Source of the DNA: an uncultured Ruminococcus sp.
GTDB taxonomy: Bacteria > Bacillota > Clostridia > Oscillospirales > Ruminococcaceae
Direction of reading: 5' to 3'
Assembly (NCBI GenBank): GCA_937942105.1
Contig: CALDFS010000103.1
Coordinates: 1 to 13,425 of the forward strand
Length of the DNA stretch: 13,425 nt
This document shows, in pieces, positions 1 through 6,405 of the stretch. A program made the position numbers and the translations under genes. The notes beneath the pieces were generated by a model. It was not told where the DNA came from. It ran no database searches and was given only the letters and a program-made list of their open reading frames with translations. Position 1 is the first letter of the stretch. Each line of letters opens with the position of its first letter.

Positions 1-308
1 TCCTTTACAGGGTCAAGGCTTTCAAGGGCGTACAGTGGGATATCGTTTTCGCGCATGAGCTTCTCAAAATCCTTGTCAGGAGCAAACACGCGCTCGCACC
101 AAAAATTCTCACGCGCGTTCTTAAGACCGTAAAGAATCTTCATTCCAAGATGGCTCATTCCGACCTCGTATGTATCCGGGAAGCAGAAGGCAAAGCGAAC
201 GTCTACCTTTGATTTATCCTTAACAACGCTTCCGACCTCGCCGCCGATATATCTTGAAGGCTTCATGGAGCGAAGCGCAAGCTTTTCAATTTTATCCTTT
301 AAATCCAT
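1..308 (-). CDS. B12-binding radical SAM protein, TIGR03960-type (N-terminus only, cut by the left edge)
   Basis: The first 102 residues are in the window and the gene continues past position 1. They begin MDLKDKIEKLALRSMKPSRY and contain YIGGEVGSVVKD, VRFAFCFPDTYEVGMSHLG, LKNARENFWCERVFAPD and LYALES. This run matches what I know of the N-terminus of the TIGR03960 B12-binding radical SAM family: a cobalamin-binding-like domain, with the Cys cluster (CxxxCxxC) expected further on, outside the window. The start is an ATG preceded by GAGGT at a 6-nt spacing. The gene lies 40 bp after an M50 protease gene. In many Clostridia the order M50 - TIGR03960 - TIGR03936 - rng - rplU - rpmA is conserved, which supports both calls. 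The exact substrate of this family is not known to me; a role in modifying RNA or protein is only a guess from that context. Confidence 0.85.
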   Translation of the reverse strand, partial: MDLKDKIEKLALRSMKPSRYIGGEVGSVVKDKSKVDVRFAFCFPDTYEVGMSHLGMKILYGLKNARENFWCERVFAPDKDFEKLMRENDIPLYALESLDPVK

Positions 309-348
309 TTTAATACCTCGTTTTTCGTCCTTTATATTAAAATTCCTA

Positions 349-915
349 TCATCCTTCCAGCAAATCAGAAAGGATAATAAATGCAAGAGTAATTATTGAT
401 GAAAGCGAAATCTCGTCCCTTGAAGCAAAAATACCGAATATGACAAGTCCGGCTATTATGCAAATTGAAGCCATCGAAAGTGCCGCTCTGAGTCGGTGAT
501 TATCAGGCAAGAGAAGCGATAGCAGCTGTCCCCCATCGAAATAGGAAACCGGCATAAGATTCAGAATGAACAGACACAAATTCACTGCGCAGAAAAGCAC
601 ACTTCCAGCACGATAAAACACGGCTGCCAGCAGAATATTTGCCGCACATCCAGAACAGTAAATTATAATCTGTCTGCACCTGTCAAGCTCTGAAATCCCA
701 ATGCCACATATTTTTATTCCGCCGCCGTAGAGCCTTATTTCAGAAACATCCACGGAAAAAATCCTCATACAGGCAAGATGGGCAAGTTCATGAATAATGC
801 AGAAGGCAAGGCAATGAAGAGTCAGCATATCGCCGCCGGCAGTGTTCGCGGCGATAAGAAACAAAAATCCGAACGTTACGCTCAGCTTTGTACCGAAAAT
901 ATCAATAGTCAACAT
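349..915 (-). CDS. M50 family (site-2 protease / SpoIVFB-like) membrane metalloprotease
   Basis: This 188-residue membrane protein has the zinc motif HELAH (His42, Glu43, His46) inside a hydrophobic helix. A second conserved element, LNLMPVSYFDGGQLL, supplies the third metal ligand Asp127 of the usual NxxPxxxxDGG motif. A SGCAANILLA stretch near residue 88 resembles the GPxAN segment of the family. Site-2 proteases cut substrates within the membrane. SpoIVFB does this to pro-sigma-K in sporulating Firmicutes, but the small stand-alone copies next to TIGR03960 genes have no substrate that I can name. The N-terminal domain is short and there is no CBS domain. The ATG at 915 has no visible Shine-Dalgarno sequence, but a perfect TATAAT lies 5 bp before it on the coding strand. 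The gene is 46 bp after the GNAT gene and 40 bp before the radical SAM gene. Confidence 0.88.
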   Translation of the reverse strand: MLTIDIFGTKLSVTFGFLFLIAANTAGGDMLTLHCLAFCIIHELAHLACMRIFSVDVSEIRLYGGGIKICGIGISELDRCRQIIIYCSGCAANILLAAVFYRAGSVLFCAVNLCLFILNLMPVSYFDGGQLLSLLLPDNHRLRAALSMASICIIAGLVIFGIFASRDEISLSSIITLAFIILSDLLEG

Positions 916-961
916 ACCAAATTATATTTTCGGCATTGCGGCAATATTACAAGCCTTTGGT

Positions 962-1714
962 TCAGCCCCGGTCAGTCTTAGCTACTGAAAGCTCTATCCA
1001 CGATGGCTTAAAACCGCACCTTAAAGCATTTTTCACAGAACGGATATTCGACCACGCCGCACAGTAAAAAGGAATCTTTCCCACGGCAAGGATATCCTTG
1101 GCGAGCCGGGACGTCAGCGCGCTCGCAACTCCTAAACGGCGGTATTCCGGCAGGACGTCTACGCCTATCTGATACATATTGTCGCAATCAGCAGAGCAGG
1201 CTGCCATGCCGATTAGTACACCGTTATCGTATGCGCCAACGCCCATAACGTCAAGCTGAGGGCGCTTATCGCACAGGGCATTGCTCCACTGAGGTAGGTA
1301 AAGCTCCTTGAAATCATCGTGAACAAGCCGCCTTATTTCGTATGCGCACTTGATATCCGGGACATTCTTCGGTTCGGGGAGAAAATACTCGCCCATATAT
1401 TTTGCACTATATCCAAGCGGACGGACAGCATCGTTAAGCTCGAAAACCGCAGGAGTCTCAAAGCAGCGATACCATTCTCTGCATCCGACATAATCACGAA
1501 TCGTATCAATAAGCTCGCTGTTCGCCGAGGCAACAACATTATTTCCATATGAAACAAAATTGCAGGCAAACGGTTGACTGTAATACTTTCTTGCACGCAA
1601 ATCAGCTTTGGAGGCTGTAACCTTATTCTCGTTCGAGAAAAAATCCTCTTCCCGGCAGTTCATTTCTATAGCCGACTGCCTGATTGCAGCGGCAAGCATA
1701 TCTTTGTATGTCAT
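962..1714 (-). CDS. GNAT family N-acetyltransferase
   Basis: The protein has 250 residues. The C-terminal half holds a GNAT fold: the beta4-alpha3 acetyl-CoA motif reads YQIGVDVLPEYRRLGVASAL (about residues 181-200), with the RRLGVA pyrophosphate loop. The alpha4 region AAWSNIRSVKNALRCGFKP follows around residues 219-237, as is usual just before the last strand. The N-terminal ~120 residues are less recognisable and probably help bind the acceptor. The substrate cannot be told from the sequence. I prefer the ATG at 1714: GGAGG lies 5 nt before it. An in-frame TTG at 1726 would place that ribosome binding site inside the coding region. The gene starts 24 bp after the MFS transporter gene, so the two are probably co-transcribed. 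The enzyme might modify a compound handled by that transporter, but this is inferred from position alone. Confidence 0.85.
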   Translation of the reverse strand: MTYKDMLAAAIRQSAIEMNCREEDFFSNENKVTASKADLRARKYYSQPFACNFVSYGNNVVASANSELIDTIRDYVGCREWYRCFETPAVFELNDAVRPLGYSAKYMGEYFLPEPKNVPDIKCAYEIRRLVHDDFKELYLPQWSNALCDKRPQLDVMGVGAYDNGVLIGMAACSADCDNMYQIGVDVLPEYRRLGVASALTSRLAKDILAVGKIPFYCAAWSNIRSVKNALRCGFKPSWIELSVAKTDRG

Positions 1715-1738
1715 TAATCCCTCCAAATATATGTAGAG

Positions 1739-2938
1739 CTATATTTCTTTACAGAGCTTTTTGGCACCGGAAGCCATCCTTAAAAGCATCATAGTGCAGA
1801 TAATCATAAGCACAGGGAAAATTACTGCACAGGTAAGACCTGCTTTAAGGTTATCCGAGCAAGCTCCCGAAACCATACCCACAATAGTCGGACCGCTTGA
1901 ACATCCCATATCGCCCGCAAGAGCCAAAAGAGCAAACATCGCAGTGCCGCCCTTGGGGAGCTTTGATGAAGCTATGCTGAACACTCCGGGCCACATTATT
2001 CCGACAGAAAGCCCGCACAGCGCGCATCCTATCAGCGAAAGGACCGGAATCGGAGACAGAACCGTAATCAAATAAGCAGCTATGCACAGCCCGGAACTGA
2101 ACATAATAAATGACATAAGATTGATTTTTTCCGAGAACTTAGCGTAAAACACTCTTGCCAGACCCATAAGTATTGAGAAAAAGCAGGGACCTGCAAGGTC
2201 GCCTACGGTTTTTGAGACCTTCAGTCCGCTTTCAGCGAACGCAGAAGCCCACTGGCTCATTGAAAGCTCACTTGCTCCGGCACAGAGCATCATCACTGCA
2301 AACACCCAGAACAGCTTGGTTTTGCATAGCTCTTTAATCCTCATTCCCTCGCCGTCTTCGGTTAATGAGGCAATCGGAACGCGTGTAAAGCAAATAGCAT
2401 TTACGCAAGGTATCAATGCCCACAGGCAGGCTAAAACCCGCCAATTCTCCTTTCCGAATGCTGCAAAGAATCCGGTAGATAATAGTATAACTCCAACTGA
2501 GCCCCAGCAGTAGAAGGAGTGCAAAAGGCTCATGGCAGATGCCTTATCATCGCTTGGGCAGGCTTCGACTATCGGGCTTATAAGTACCTCGATAAGTCCG
2601 CCGCCTATAGCGTAAAATATTACCGAAATGAGCAATCCGGCATAGGCACTCGGCAAAACCTTCGGCAGAAACGCCATTCCCAAAAGTCCCAAAGCGGAAA
2701 AGACGTGTGCGGAAACTATAGATATCCTGTATCCAATCTTATCAACAAACTTTGAGCTGAGCAAGTCAATAATCAGCTGAGTGGAAAAATTCAGAGTTGT
2801 TATCAGGGTTATCTGTGAAAAGGATATACCGAATTCCTCGTGAAACGTAACAAAAAGCAAAGGTGCGAAGATGTTTACTATCGCCTGAGTTATGTAGCCG
2901 ATATATGAGCAGTATATAGTTCCTTTATAACTTTTCAT
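1739..2938 (-). CDS. Major facilitator superfamily transporter (12 TM)
   Basis: This 399-residue protein shows twelve hydrophobic segments in two sets of six, separated by a charged loop near residues 190-210 (SLTEDGEGMRIKELCKTK). The loop between TM2 and TM3 has the MFS motif-A remnant FVDKIGYR (Asp66, Gly69, Arg71). The segment SLLHSFYCWGSVG in TM5 and GIMWPGVFSIA in TM10 resemble sugar-type MFS proteins of the FHS/fucose-permease group. That subfamily call is weak and no substrate is proposed. The ATG at 2938 has GAGGAG 11 nt upstream, a slightly long spacing. The gene begins 18 bp after ktrA and ends 24 bp before the GNAT gene, so it looks like part of a leftward operon. It could be an exporter rather than an importer. 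Confidence 0.85.
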   Translation of the reverse strand: MKSYKGTIYCSYIGYITQAIVNIFAPLLFVTFHEEFGISFSQITLITTLNFSTQLIIDLLSSKFVDKIGYRISIVSAHVFSALGLLGMAFLPKVLPSAYAGLLISVIFYAIGGGLIEVLISPIVEACPSDDKASAMSLLHSFYCWGSVGVILLSTGFFAAFGKENWRVLACLWALIPCVNAICFTRVPIASLTEDGEGMRIKELCKTKLFWVFAVMMLCAGASELSMSQWASAFAESGLKVSKTVGDLAGPCFFSILMGLARVFYAKFSEKINLMSFIMFSSGLCIAAYLITVLSPIPVLSLIGCALCGLSVGIMWPGVFSIASSKLPKGGTAMFALLALAGDMGCSSGPTIVGMVSGACSDNLKAGLTCAVIFPVLMIICTMMLLRMASGAKKLCKEI

Positions 2939-2956
2939 AAAGCGCTAAGCTCCTCT

Positions 2957-3628
2957 TCAAAGATTAGCTTCAAATCTGGCTATGTTATTCCTCTTGCCGC
3001 AAACAACAACGGTATCGCCTGTTACAACAGGTGTATCAGGTCCGATATCGGTGGTAACAACATCATCATGCTTTATTGCTATAAGGTTAAGACCGTATTT
3101 GTTTCTGAATCCGAACTTGAATACCGTCATATCCTCAGGTATTTCGGGAAGCTCTATTTCGGTTATATCAACCTCTCCGCTTACGGTTATATACTCCATA
3201 ATCTTGGAAGAGGTCAGCTTTTTGGAGAGAATCAATGCTCTGTCCCTTTCGGGATAAACAACCTCCGCGCCGAGCTTTTCAAGTACAGCTCCGTGTTCAA
3301 GGCTTGAAGCCTTTGCTATTACCTTCTTTACTCCAAGCTCTATTACTGTCAAAGTGGTCAGAATGCTTGTATCTATTGCCTCACCGATGCAGATTATTAC
3401 GGTGTCGCAGTTGTTGATTCCGCAGTCCATAAGTATCTCTCTGCTCAGACCGGCAACCGTAAAAGCATTGTCTGTAAAGGCAAGAGCAGCCTTTGTTCTG
3501 TCAGGGTCGCTGTCTAATACAACTATTTCCACGCCGTTTTCCGAAAGACTCTGAGCAAGTGCAAACCCAAAACGTCCCAATCCGATTATTCCGTATGTTG
3601 TATTGTTATTTCTATTTGTTTTTCTCAT
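2957..3628 (-). CDS. ktrA: Potassium uptake regulatory subunit, KtrA/TrkA-type (RCK_N + RCK_C)
   Basis: This cytosolic 223-residue protein gates the partner membrane channel encoded just upstream. The RCK_N Rossmann domain (about residues 11-130) opens with YGIIGLGRFG, the GxGxxG nucleotide loop (Gly16, Gly18, Gly21), and has an acidic residue at the end of strand 2 (VVLDSD, Asp39). In KtrA this pocket binds ATP/ADP. The C-terminal ~80 residues (ITEIELPE to the end, including VTGDTVVVCG) form the RCK_C/TrkA_C domain, known in several KtrA proteins as a c-di-AMP site. The length equals that of typical KtrA, whereas TrkA of the Trk system is about twice as long. The gene starts 19 bp after ktrB. 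GGGG with a long 11-nt spacing is the only ribosome binding site candidate. Confidence 0.93.
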   Translation of the reverse strand: MRKTNRNNNTTYGIIGLGRFGFALAQSLSENGVEIVVLDSDPDRTKAALAFTDNAFTVAGLSREILMDCGINNCDTVIICIGEAIDTSILTTLTVIELGVKKVIAKASSLEHGAVLEKLGAEVVYPERDRALILSKKLTSSKIMEYITVSGEVDITEIELPEIPEDMTVFKFGFRNKYGLNLIAIKHDDVVTTDIGPDTPVVTGDTVVVCGKRNNIARFEANL

Positions 3629-3647
3629 ATGATGATATTCCCCTTTC

Positions 3648-5066
3648 TCATCCGATCGATATATTCTCCTCAGCCCTGCTGACGGTTGGCGGCGGACTTA
3701 TTGCAAGAAGCGTTACCGCAGTAAGCGGACCGATTCTTCCTATAAACATCGTCAGTATTAAAACAAGCTTTCCGGCTGCGGAGATTCCGGCAGTTATTCC
3801 GGTAGAAAGTCCGACAGTTCCGAATGCCGAAACAGCCTCAAACAATAGCGGCAGAAACTCAATATCCGGCTCTGTAAGGCAGAGCAGGTAGGTTGAAACA
3901 AGGCAGATGATAATTGACGTTACAAATATCAAAAATGCCTTAAACACAGTCTCCTGCTTGAACTTGCGCTTGAACGCTCCCATATCCTTATTTGTCATGA
4001 TGGATATGACCGAGCTGACAAGCACAAAGAATGTAGTGGTTTTAACGCCGCCGCCGGTCGATCCTGGTGAAGCTCCTATAAACATCAGTATAATAACAAT
4101 GAATATGCCCGCGCTCGAAAGTCCCGCCATGGAATAGGTCGAAAAGCCTGCTGTTCTTGTTGAAACGCTCGTAAAGAAAGCCCCGAGCCATGTTATTTCC
4201 TCGGAAATTTTCAACAGCAGAGTTCCCACAGCTATCAGCACTGCCGAGGTTGTAAGTGCAACCTTTGTGTTGAGCGTGAATTTTTTAAAGGATTTTTTCG
4301 AAATTATCTCTTTGATCGCAAAGAAGCCTATTCCGCCCAGAATTATCAGAAGCGCGGTTATAATGTTCATGAGCGGATCGTGAGTGTAAGGCGAAAGACC
4401 CTTACCGCCGCCGATAATATCGAATCCGGCGTTGTTGAACGAGGCAATGGAATGAAAAATACTCATCCACACCGCTCGCCAGAAGCTATAGTCCTTAATA
4501 AACACAAAAAAGCTTGCAGCAGCGCCGACCGATTCTATACATACAGTTGTCAGCAAGACCCATCTTACAAGACCCGTAATGCCGTCAAAAGAGCTGTAAT
4601 TAAGCGCTTCCTTAACTAAGTATCTGTCCCGCATATTGACCTTTCTGCCCGAAAGAGCCATAATGCCTATGCCGAGCGAAGCTATTCCCAGGCCGCCTAT
4701 CTGAATAAGAACCGCTATTATTGCCTGCCCCAAAAAATTAAAGGTATCGGCTGTATCAAAGGCAACAAGTCCTGTAACGCAGACGGCACTGGTAGATGTA
4801 AACAGCGACTCAAGATAGCTTACCTTGACGCCCTCGTTATGTGTAATCGGCAGATACAAAAGTATCGAGCCAAGAACTATAAGCCCCGCAAAGCCCATTG
4901 CGATGAACTGCCCTGCGGACATAAATTTGTGGGTTCGTTTGGATCTTCCTCTGTATTTAACCCCTTTTACCGCAATAAAAGCCAGCGCACCTATAATTGC
5001 CGCTGCCAAAATCACATAGAACGGTGCAGGAACAGAGCCGTTTTGCAAAGATGATGACAGCAGCAT
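3648..5066 (-). CDS. ktrB: Potassium channel/transporter membrane subunit, TrkH/KtrB family
   Basis: This is the membrane subunit for K+ (or Na+-coupled K+) uptake, 472 residues from the preferred start. It shows the four-fold MPM repeat of the superfamily. The four selectivity-filter segments each carry the key glycine: TSAVCVTGLV, SFNNAGFD, STRTAGFS and SAFGTVGLS. The MFIGRIGPLT segment near the C-terminus is typical of KtrB. An extra hydrophobic segment (PAPFYVILAAAIIGALAFIAVKG) precedes the normal KtrB start. Two starts are possible. The ATG at 5084 overlaps the regulator gene by 17 nt and has no ribosome binding site. The ATG at 5066 lies 1 nt after the regulator's stop codon with GGAG...AAAGG before it, so I chose it. 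The ktrA gene follows 19 bp later, giving a complete KtrBA pair. Confidence 0.93.
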   Translation of the reverse strand: MLLSSSLQNGSVPAPFYVILAAAIIGALAFIAVKGVKYRGRSKRTHKFMSAGQFIAMGFAGLIVLGSILLYLPITHNEGVKVSYLESLFTSTSAVCVTGLVAFDTADTFNFLGQAIIAVLIQIGGLGIASLGIGIMALSGRKVNMRDRYLVKEALNYSSFDGITGLVRWVLLTTVCIESVGAAASFFVFIKDYSFWRAVWMSIFHSIASFNNAGFDIIGGGKGLSPYTHDPLMNIITALLIILGGIGFFAIKEIISKKSFKKFTLNTKVALTTSAVLIAVGTLLLKISEEITWLGAFFTSVSTRTAGFSTYSMAGLSSAGIFIVIILMFIGASPGSTGGGVKTTTFFVLVSSVISIMTNKDMGAFKRKFKQETVFKAFLIFVTSIIICLVSTYLLCLTEPDIEFLPLLFEAVSAFGTVGLSTGITAGISAAGKLVLILTMFIGRIGPLTAVTLLAISPPPTVSRAEENISIG

Positions 5067-5067
5067 A

Positions 5068-5445
5068 TTACCTTTTATCTCCATATTTCTTAAAATGCGT
5101 CTTTATAGCCTCAAAGGAAGCATCGCTTATGTCGTGCTCCATCTTGCAGGCGTCCTCCGCGGCGGTTTCAGGGTCTACTCCGAGCCTTGTCAAAAGCTCG
5201 GTTAAAACAGTATGCCGCTCGTAGATTTTTTCCGCGATTTCTCTTCCGGCGTCAGTAAGCTCCAAAAGACCGTCCTTATCCATTGTGATGTAAAGACCGC
5301 TTTTCAAAAGACCTACCGCTCTGCTAACGCTGGGCTTTGAGAACCCCATATATTCGGCGACATCCAAAGAGCGGACAGCGCCTAATTTGTGCGAAAGTAT
5401 ATATATTGTTTCAAGATACATTTCACCTGATTCAGCCAAATGCAT
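5068..5445 (-). CDS. Short DtxR-family metal-dependent transcriptional regulator, probably iron-responsive
   Basis: The protein has 125 residues: an N-terminal winged helix with recognition-helix region FSKPSVSRAVGLLKSG (35-50), then the metal-binding/dimerisation domain. It has no SH3-like third domain, so it is MntR-sized. Compared with DtxR and MntR from memory, the primary-site positions hold Met9, Cys100, Glu103 and His104 (CKMEH). This is the DtxR/IdeR Fe2+ set, not the Asp/Glu set of MntR. His78 matches DtxR His79, but the other ancillary-site residues are lost (Thr82 for Glu83, Ala96 for His98). The ATG at 5445 has GGAGGT 7 nt upstream; the reading frame stays open further upstream but has no support there. 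It is divergent from feoA, feoB and four GTTAGC-N4-GCTAAC palindromes, its likely targets. Its stop lies 1 nt from the preferred ktrB ATG, so translation is probably coupled. Confidence 0.88.
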   Translation of the reverse strand: MHLAESGEMYLETIYILSHKLGAVRSLDVAEYMGFSKPSVSRAVGLLKSGLYITMDKDGLLELTDAGREIAEKIYERHTVLTELLTRLGVDPETAAEDACKMEHDISDASFEAIKTHFKKYGDKR

Positions 5446-5490
5446 TAATCTTACCTCCGTTACAGTCAAAAAGTTATACGTATATATAGT

Positions 5491-5519
5491 ATAATAGCAT
5501 TTTTTTATTACAATTGCAA
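5491..5519 (-). promoter_or_regulatory. Promoter of the regulator-ktrBA operon
   Basis: On the minus strand, TTGCAA (5514-5519) and TATTAT (5491-5496) are separated by exactly 17 bp, and TGC directly before the -10 gives an extended -10 form (TGn). Transcription would start near 5484, leaving a leader of about 40 nt that carries the GGAGGT site of the regulator gene. None of the GTTAGC palindromes overlaps this promoter; the nearest is more than 100 bp upstream. The sequence therefore does not show autoregulation through that motif. Confidence 0.65.
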
Positions 5520-5622
5520 GCAAATTTATACTTTTTTCAGAGATTCGCCGATAAACTAATACTACAGCGTATTATTATGTGCCTTTGACGAAAAATGCGC
5601 TTTGAATTATGCACAAAATTCA

Positions 5623-5638
5623 GTTAGCGTGTGCTAAT
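5623..5638. promoter_or_regulatory. Palindromic operator candidate, box 1 (GTTAGC-GTGT-GCTAAT)
   Basis: The half-sites GTTAGC and GCTAAT form an inverted repeat with one mismatch at the last base. It is the same word as the perfect boxes 2, 3 and 4. It lies 98 bp upstream of box 2 between the two divergent promoters. A TTGACG at 5585-5590 stands 32 bp before it, close to the TTGACA-to-box-2 distance of 30 bp, but no good -10 is present. This may be a weaker or decayed copy of the same promoter-operator unit, or an auxiliary binding site. Confidence 0.6.
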
Positions 5639-5684
5639 CGATTTGTTTATGCCTACAAATTTACTATGCGTCAGCAAAAAACAG

Positions 5685-5713
5685 TTGACAAACAAAAAAG
5701 GTTGGTGTATTAT
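5685..5713 (+). promoter_or_regulatory. Promoter of the feoA-feoA-feoB operon
   Basis: A consensus TTGACA (5685-5690) and TATTAT (5708-5713) are separated by 17 bp. The predicted start of transcription is at about 5720, at the edge of the palindrome at 5721-5736. A protein bound there would sit on the +1 region and block initiation, the usual layout for an iron-responsive repressor. Confidence 0.75.
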
Positions 5714-5720
5714 ATTAACG

Positions 5721-5736
5721 GTTAGCAAGAGCTAAC
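5721..5736. promoter_or_regulatory. Palindromic operator candidate, box 2 (perfect, at +1 of feo)
   Basis: GTTAGC-AAGA-GCTAAC is a perfect 6-4-6 inverted repeat directly at the predicted transcription start of the feo operon, 7 bp after the -10 element. Its position suggests a repressor site. The divergent DtxR-family protein is the obvious candidate ligand, although this is not shown by sequence alone. Confidence 0.75.
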
Positions 5737-5754
5737 TATATATTTTGTCTTGAT

Positions 5755-5770
5755 GTTAGCGTATGCTAAC
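5755..5770. promoter_or_regulatory. Palindromic operator candidate, box 3 (perfect, in the feoA leader)
   Basis: GTTAGC-GTAT-GCTAAC is a perfect 6-4-6 inverted repeat centred 34 bp after box 2, just over three helical turns, in the 5' leader. It is followed at once by CTTTTTTG and then by the GAGGAGG ribosome binding site of feoA (spacing 7 to the ATG). In RNA the same bases could form a 6-bp hairpin before a short U-run, so an attenuator function in addition to operator function cannot be excluded. Confidence 0.72.
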
Positions 5771-5791
5771 CTTTTTTGAGGAGGGATAAAT

Positions 5792-6004
5792 ATGATGCCG
5801 CTTGCGCTCGCAGCTGCAGGAGAAGAAAACACCATAAAGAAAATCGGCGGTTCCCCTGAGGTAAAAAAGCACCTTGAGGATATCGGCTTTGTCGTCGGAG
5901 GAACAGTCAAGGTTATCTCCACACTCGGCGGCAACGTTATTGTAAACGTAAAGGAATCAAGAATAGCAATCAACTCGGATATGGCAAGGAAAATTATGGT
6001 TTGA
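5792..6004 (+). CDS. feoA: FeoA family protein, first copy (SH3-like Fe2+ transport accessory)
   Basis: The protein has 70 residues, a full-length FeoA. It starts MMPLALAAAGEENTIKKIGG and contains VKKHLEDIGFVVGGTVKVIS and GGNVIVNVKESRIAI, the beta-barrel core of FeoA. FeoA is a small cytosolic protein that works with FeoB in ferrous iron import, probably by touching its GTPase domain. This copy is of the type with KKHLEDIGFVVG, whereas the second copy is of the KRRIMDMGITKG type. They are therefore two distinct paralogues rather than a recent duplication. GAGGAGG precedes the ATG by 7 nt; the second ATG at 5795 is possible but has worse spacing. It is the first gene after the feo promoter and its two operators. 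Confidence 0.93.
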   Translation: MMPLALAAAGEENTIKKIGGSPEVKKHLEDIGFVVGGTVKVISTLGGNVIVNVKESRIAINSDMARKIMV

Positions 6005-6156
6005 CGGTAACGTATATCGCTGAAGAATATTTGATTATTCATTTATCCGGCAAAATCATGATGTGATGGTTTACGCCGTATCTCAGATTCCGAATAGGGG
6101 TTTACAAAATCATACTTGAAGGCAATTTCACTTAATATAGATTGGGAGGAAAAAAC

Positions 6157-6381
6157 ATGACTTTAAAAGAAGCAAAAATCGGAAGCCGCGTTAAGGTTAT
6201 CAAGCTTCGCGGCGAGGGTGCTGTAAAGCGCAGAATAATGGACATGGGAATAACCAAGGGCGTTGAAATTGCAGTAAGAAAGGTTGCTCCTTTGGGCGAC
6301 CCGCTGGAAATAACCGTCCGCGGTTACGAGCTTTCATTGCGCAAGGCCGACGCTGAGATGATAGACGTCGAGCTTTGCTGA
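6157..6381 (+). CDS. feoA: FeoA family protein, second copy
   Basis: The 74-residue protein starts MTLKEAKIGSRVKVIKLRG. It has GAVKRRIMDMGITKGVEIAV, then VAPLGDPLEITVRGYELSLR and a C-terminal ADAEMIDVE, all standard for the FeoA SH3-like fold. Known FeoA proteins help FeoB activity in the cytosol; why two types occur together is unclear. The ATG at 6157 has GGGAGGA with 7 nt spacing. An in-frame TTG at 6142 would begin before the ribosome binding site and is rejected. It is separated from the first feoA by 152 bp, a gap in which I find no gene, no clear promoter and only a weak 7-bp hairpin around 6054-6073. It is followed by box 4 and feoB. Confidence 0.94.
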   Translation: MTLKEAKIGSRVKVIKLRGEGAVKRRIMDMGITKGVEIAVRKVAPLGDPLEITVRGYELSLRKADAEMIDVELC

Positions 6382-6405
6382 TATTGTTATTTATTATGCA
6401 GATAA

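Noticed and set aside
5067..5084. ATG at 5084 as the ktrB start
   Set aside because: No ribosome binding site precedes it and it overlaps the regulator gene; the ATG at 5066 is better placed. It cannot be fully excluded.
5475..5484. Perfect 10-bp palindrome TATACGTATA at the predicted start of the regulator transcript
   Set aside because: It lies in a very AT-rich stretch, does not resemble the GTTAGC boxes, and is short enough to occur by chance; kept only as a possible second operator.
5446..5523. N-terminal extension of the DtxR-family regulator (26 extra residues)
   Set aside because: The GGAGGT site lies inside this extension exactly 7 nt before ATG 5445, the predicted promoter -10 would fall within it, and the family starts at MHLAESGEMYLETIY.
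5446..5791. Riboswitch (for example a c-di-AMP or metal type) in the divergent region or before ktrB
   Set aside because: The leader before the regulator is only about 40 nt and ktrB follows it with 1 nt between; the feo leader is about 70 nt and dominated by the palindromes. No known riboswitch core was recognised.
5722..6042. A 106-codon minus-strand open frame opposite feoA1
   Set aside because: It covers the feoA1 coding region and two operator boxes, lacks recognisable motifs, and would start inside the feoA gap without a ribosome binding site.
6068..6121. A 17-codon open frame (ATGGTTTACGCC...) in the gap between the two feoA genes
   Set aside because: It has no Shine-Dalgarno sequence and no similarity to known small proteins; chance occurrence is likely.
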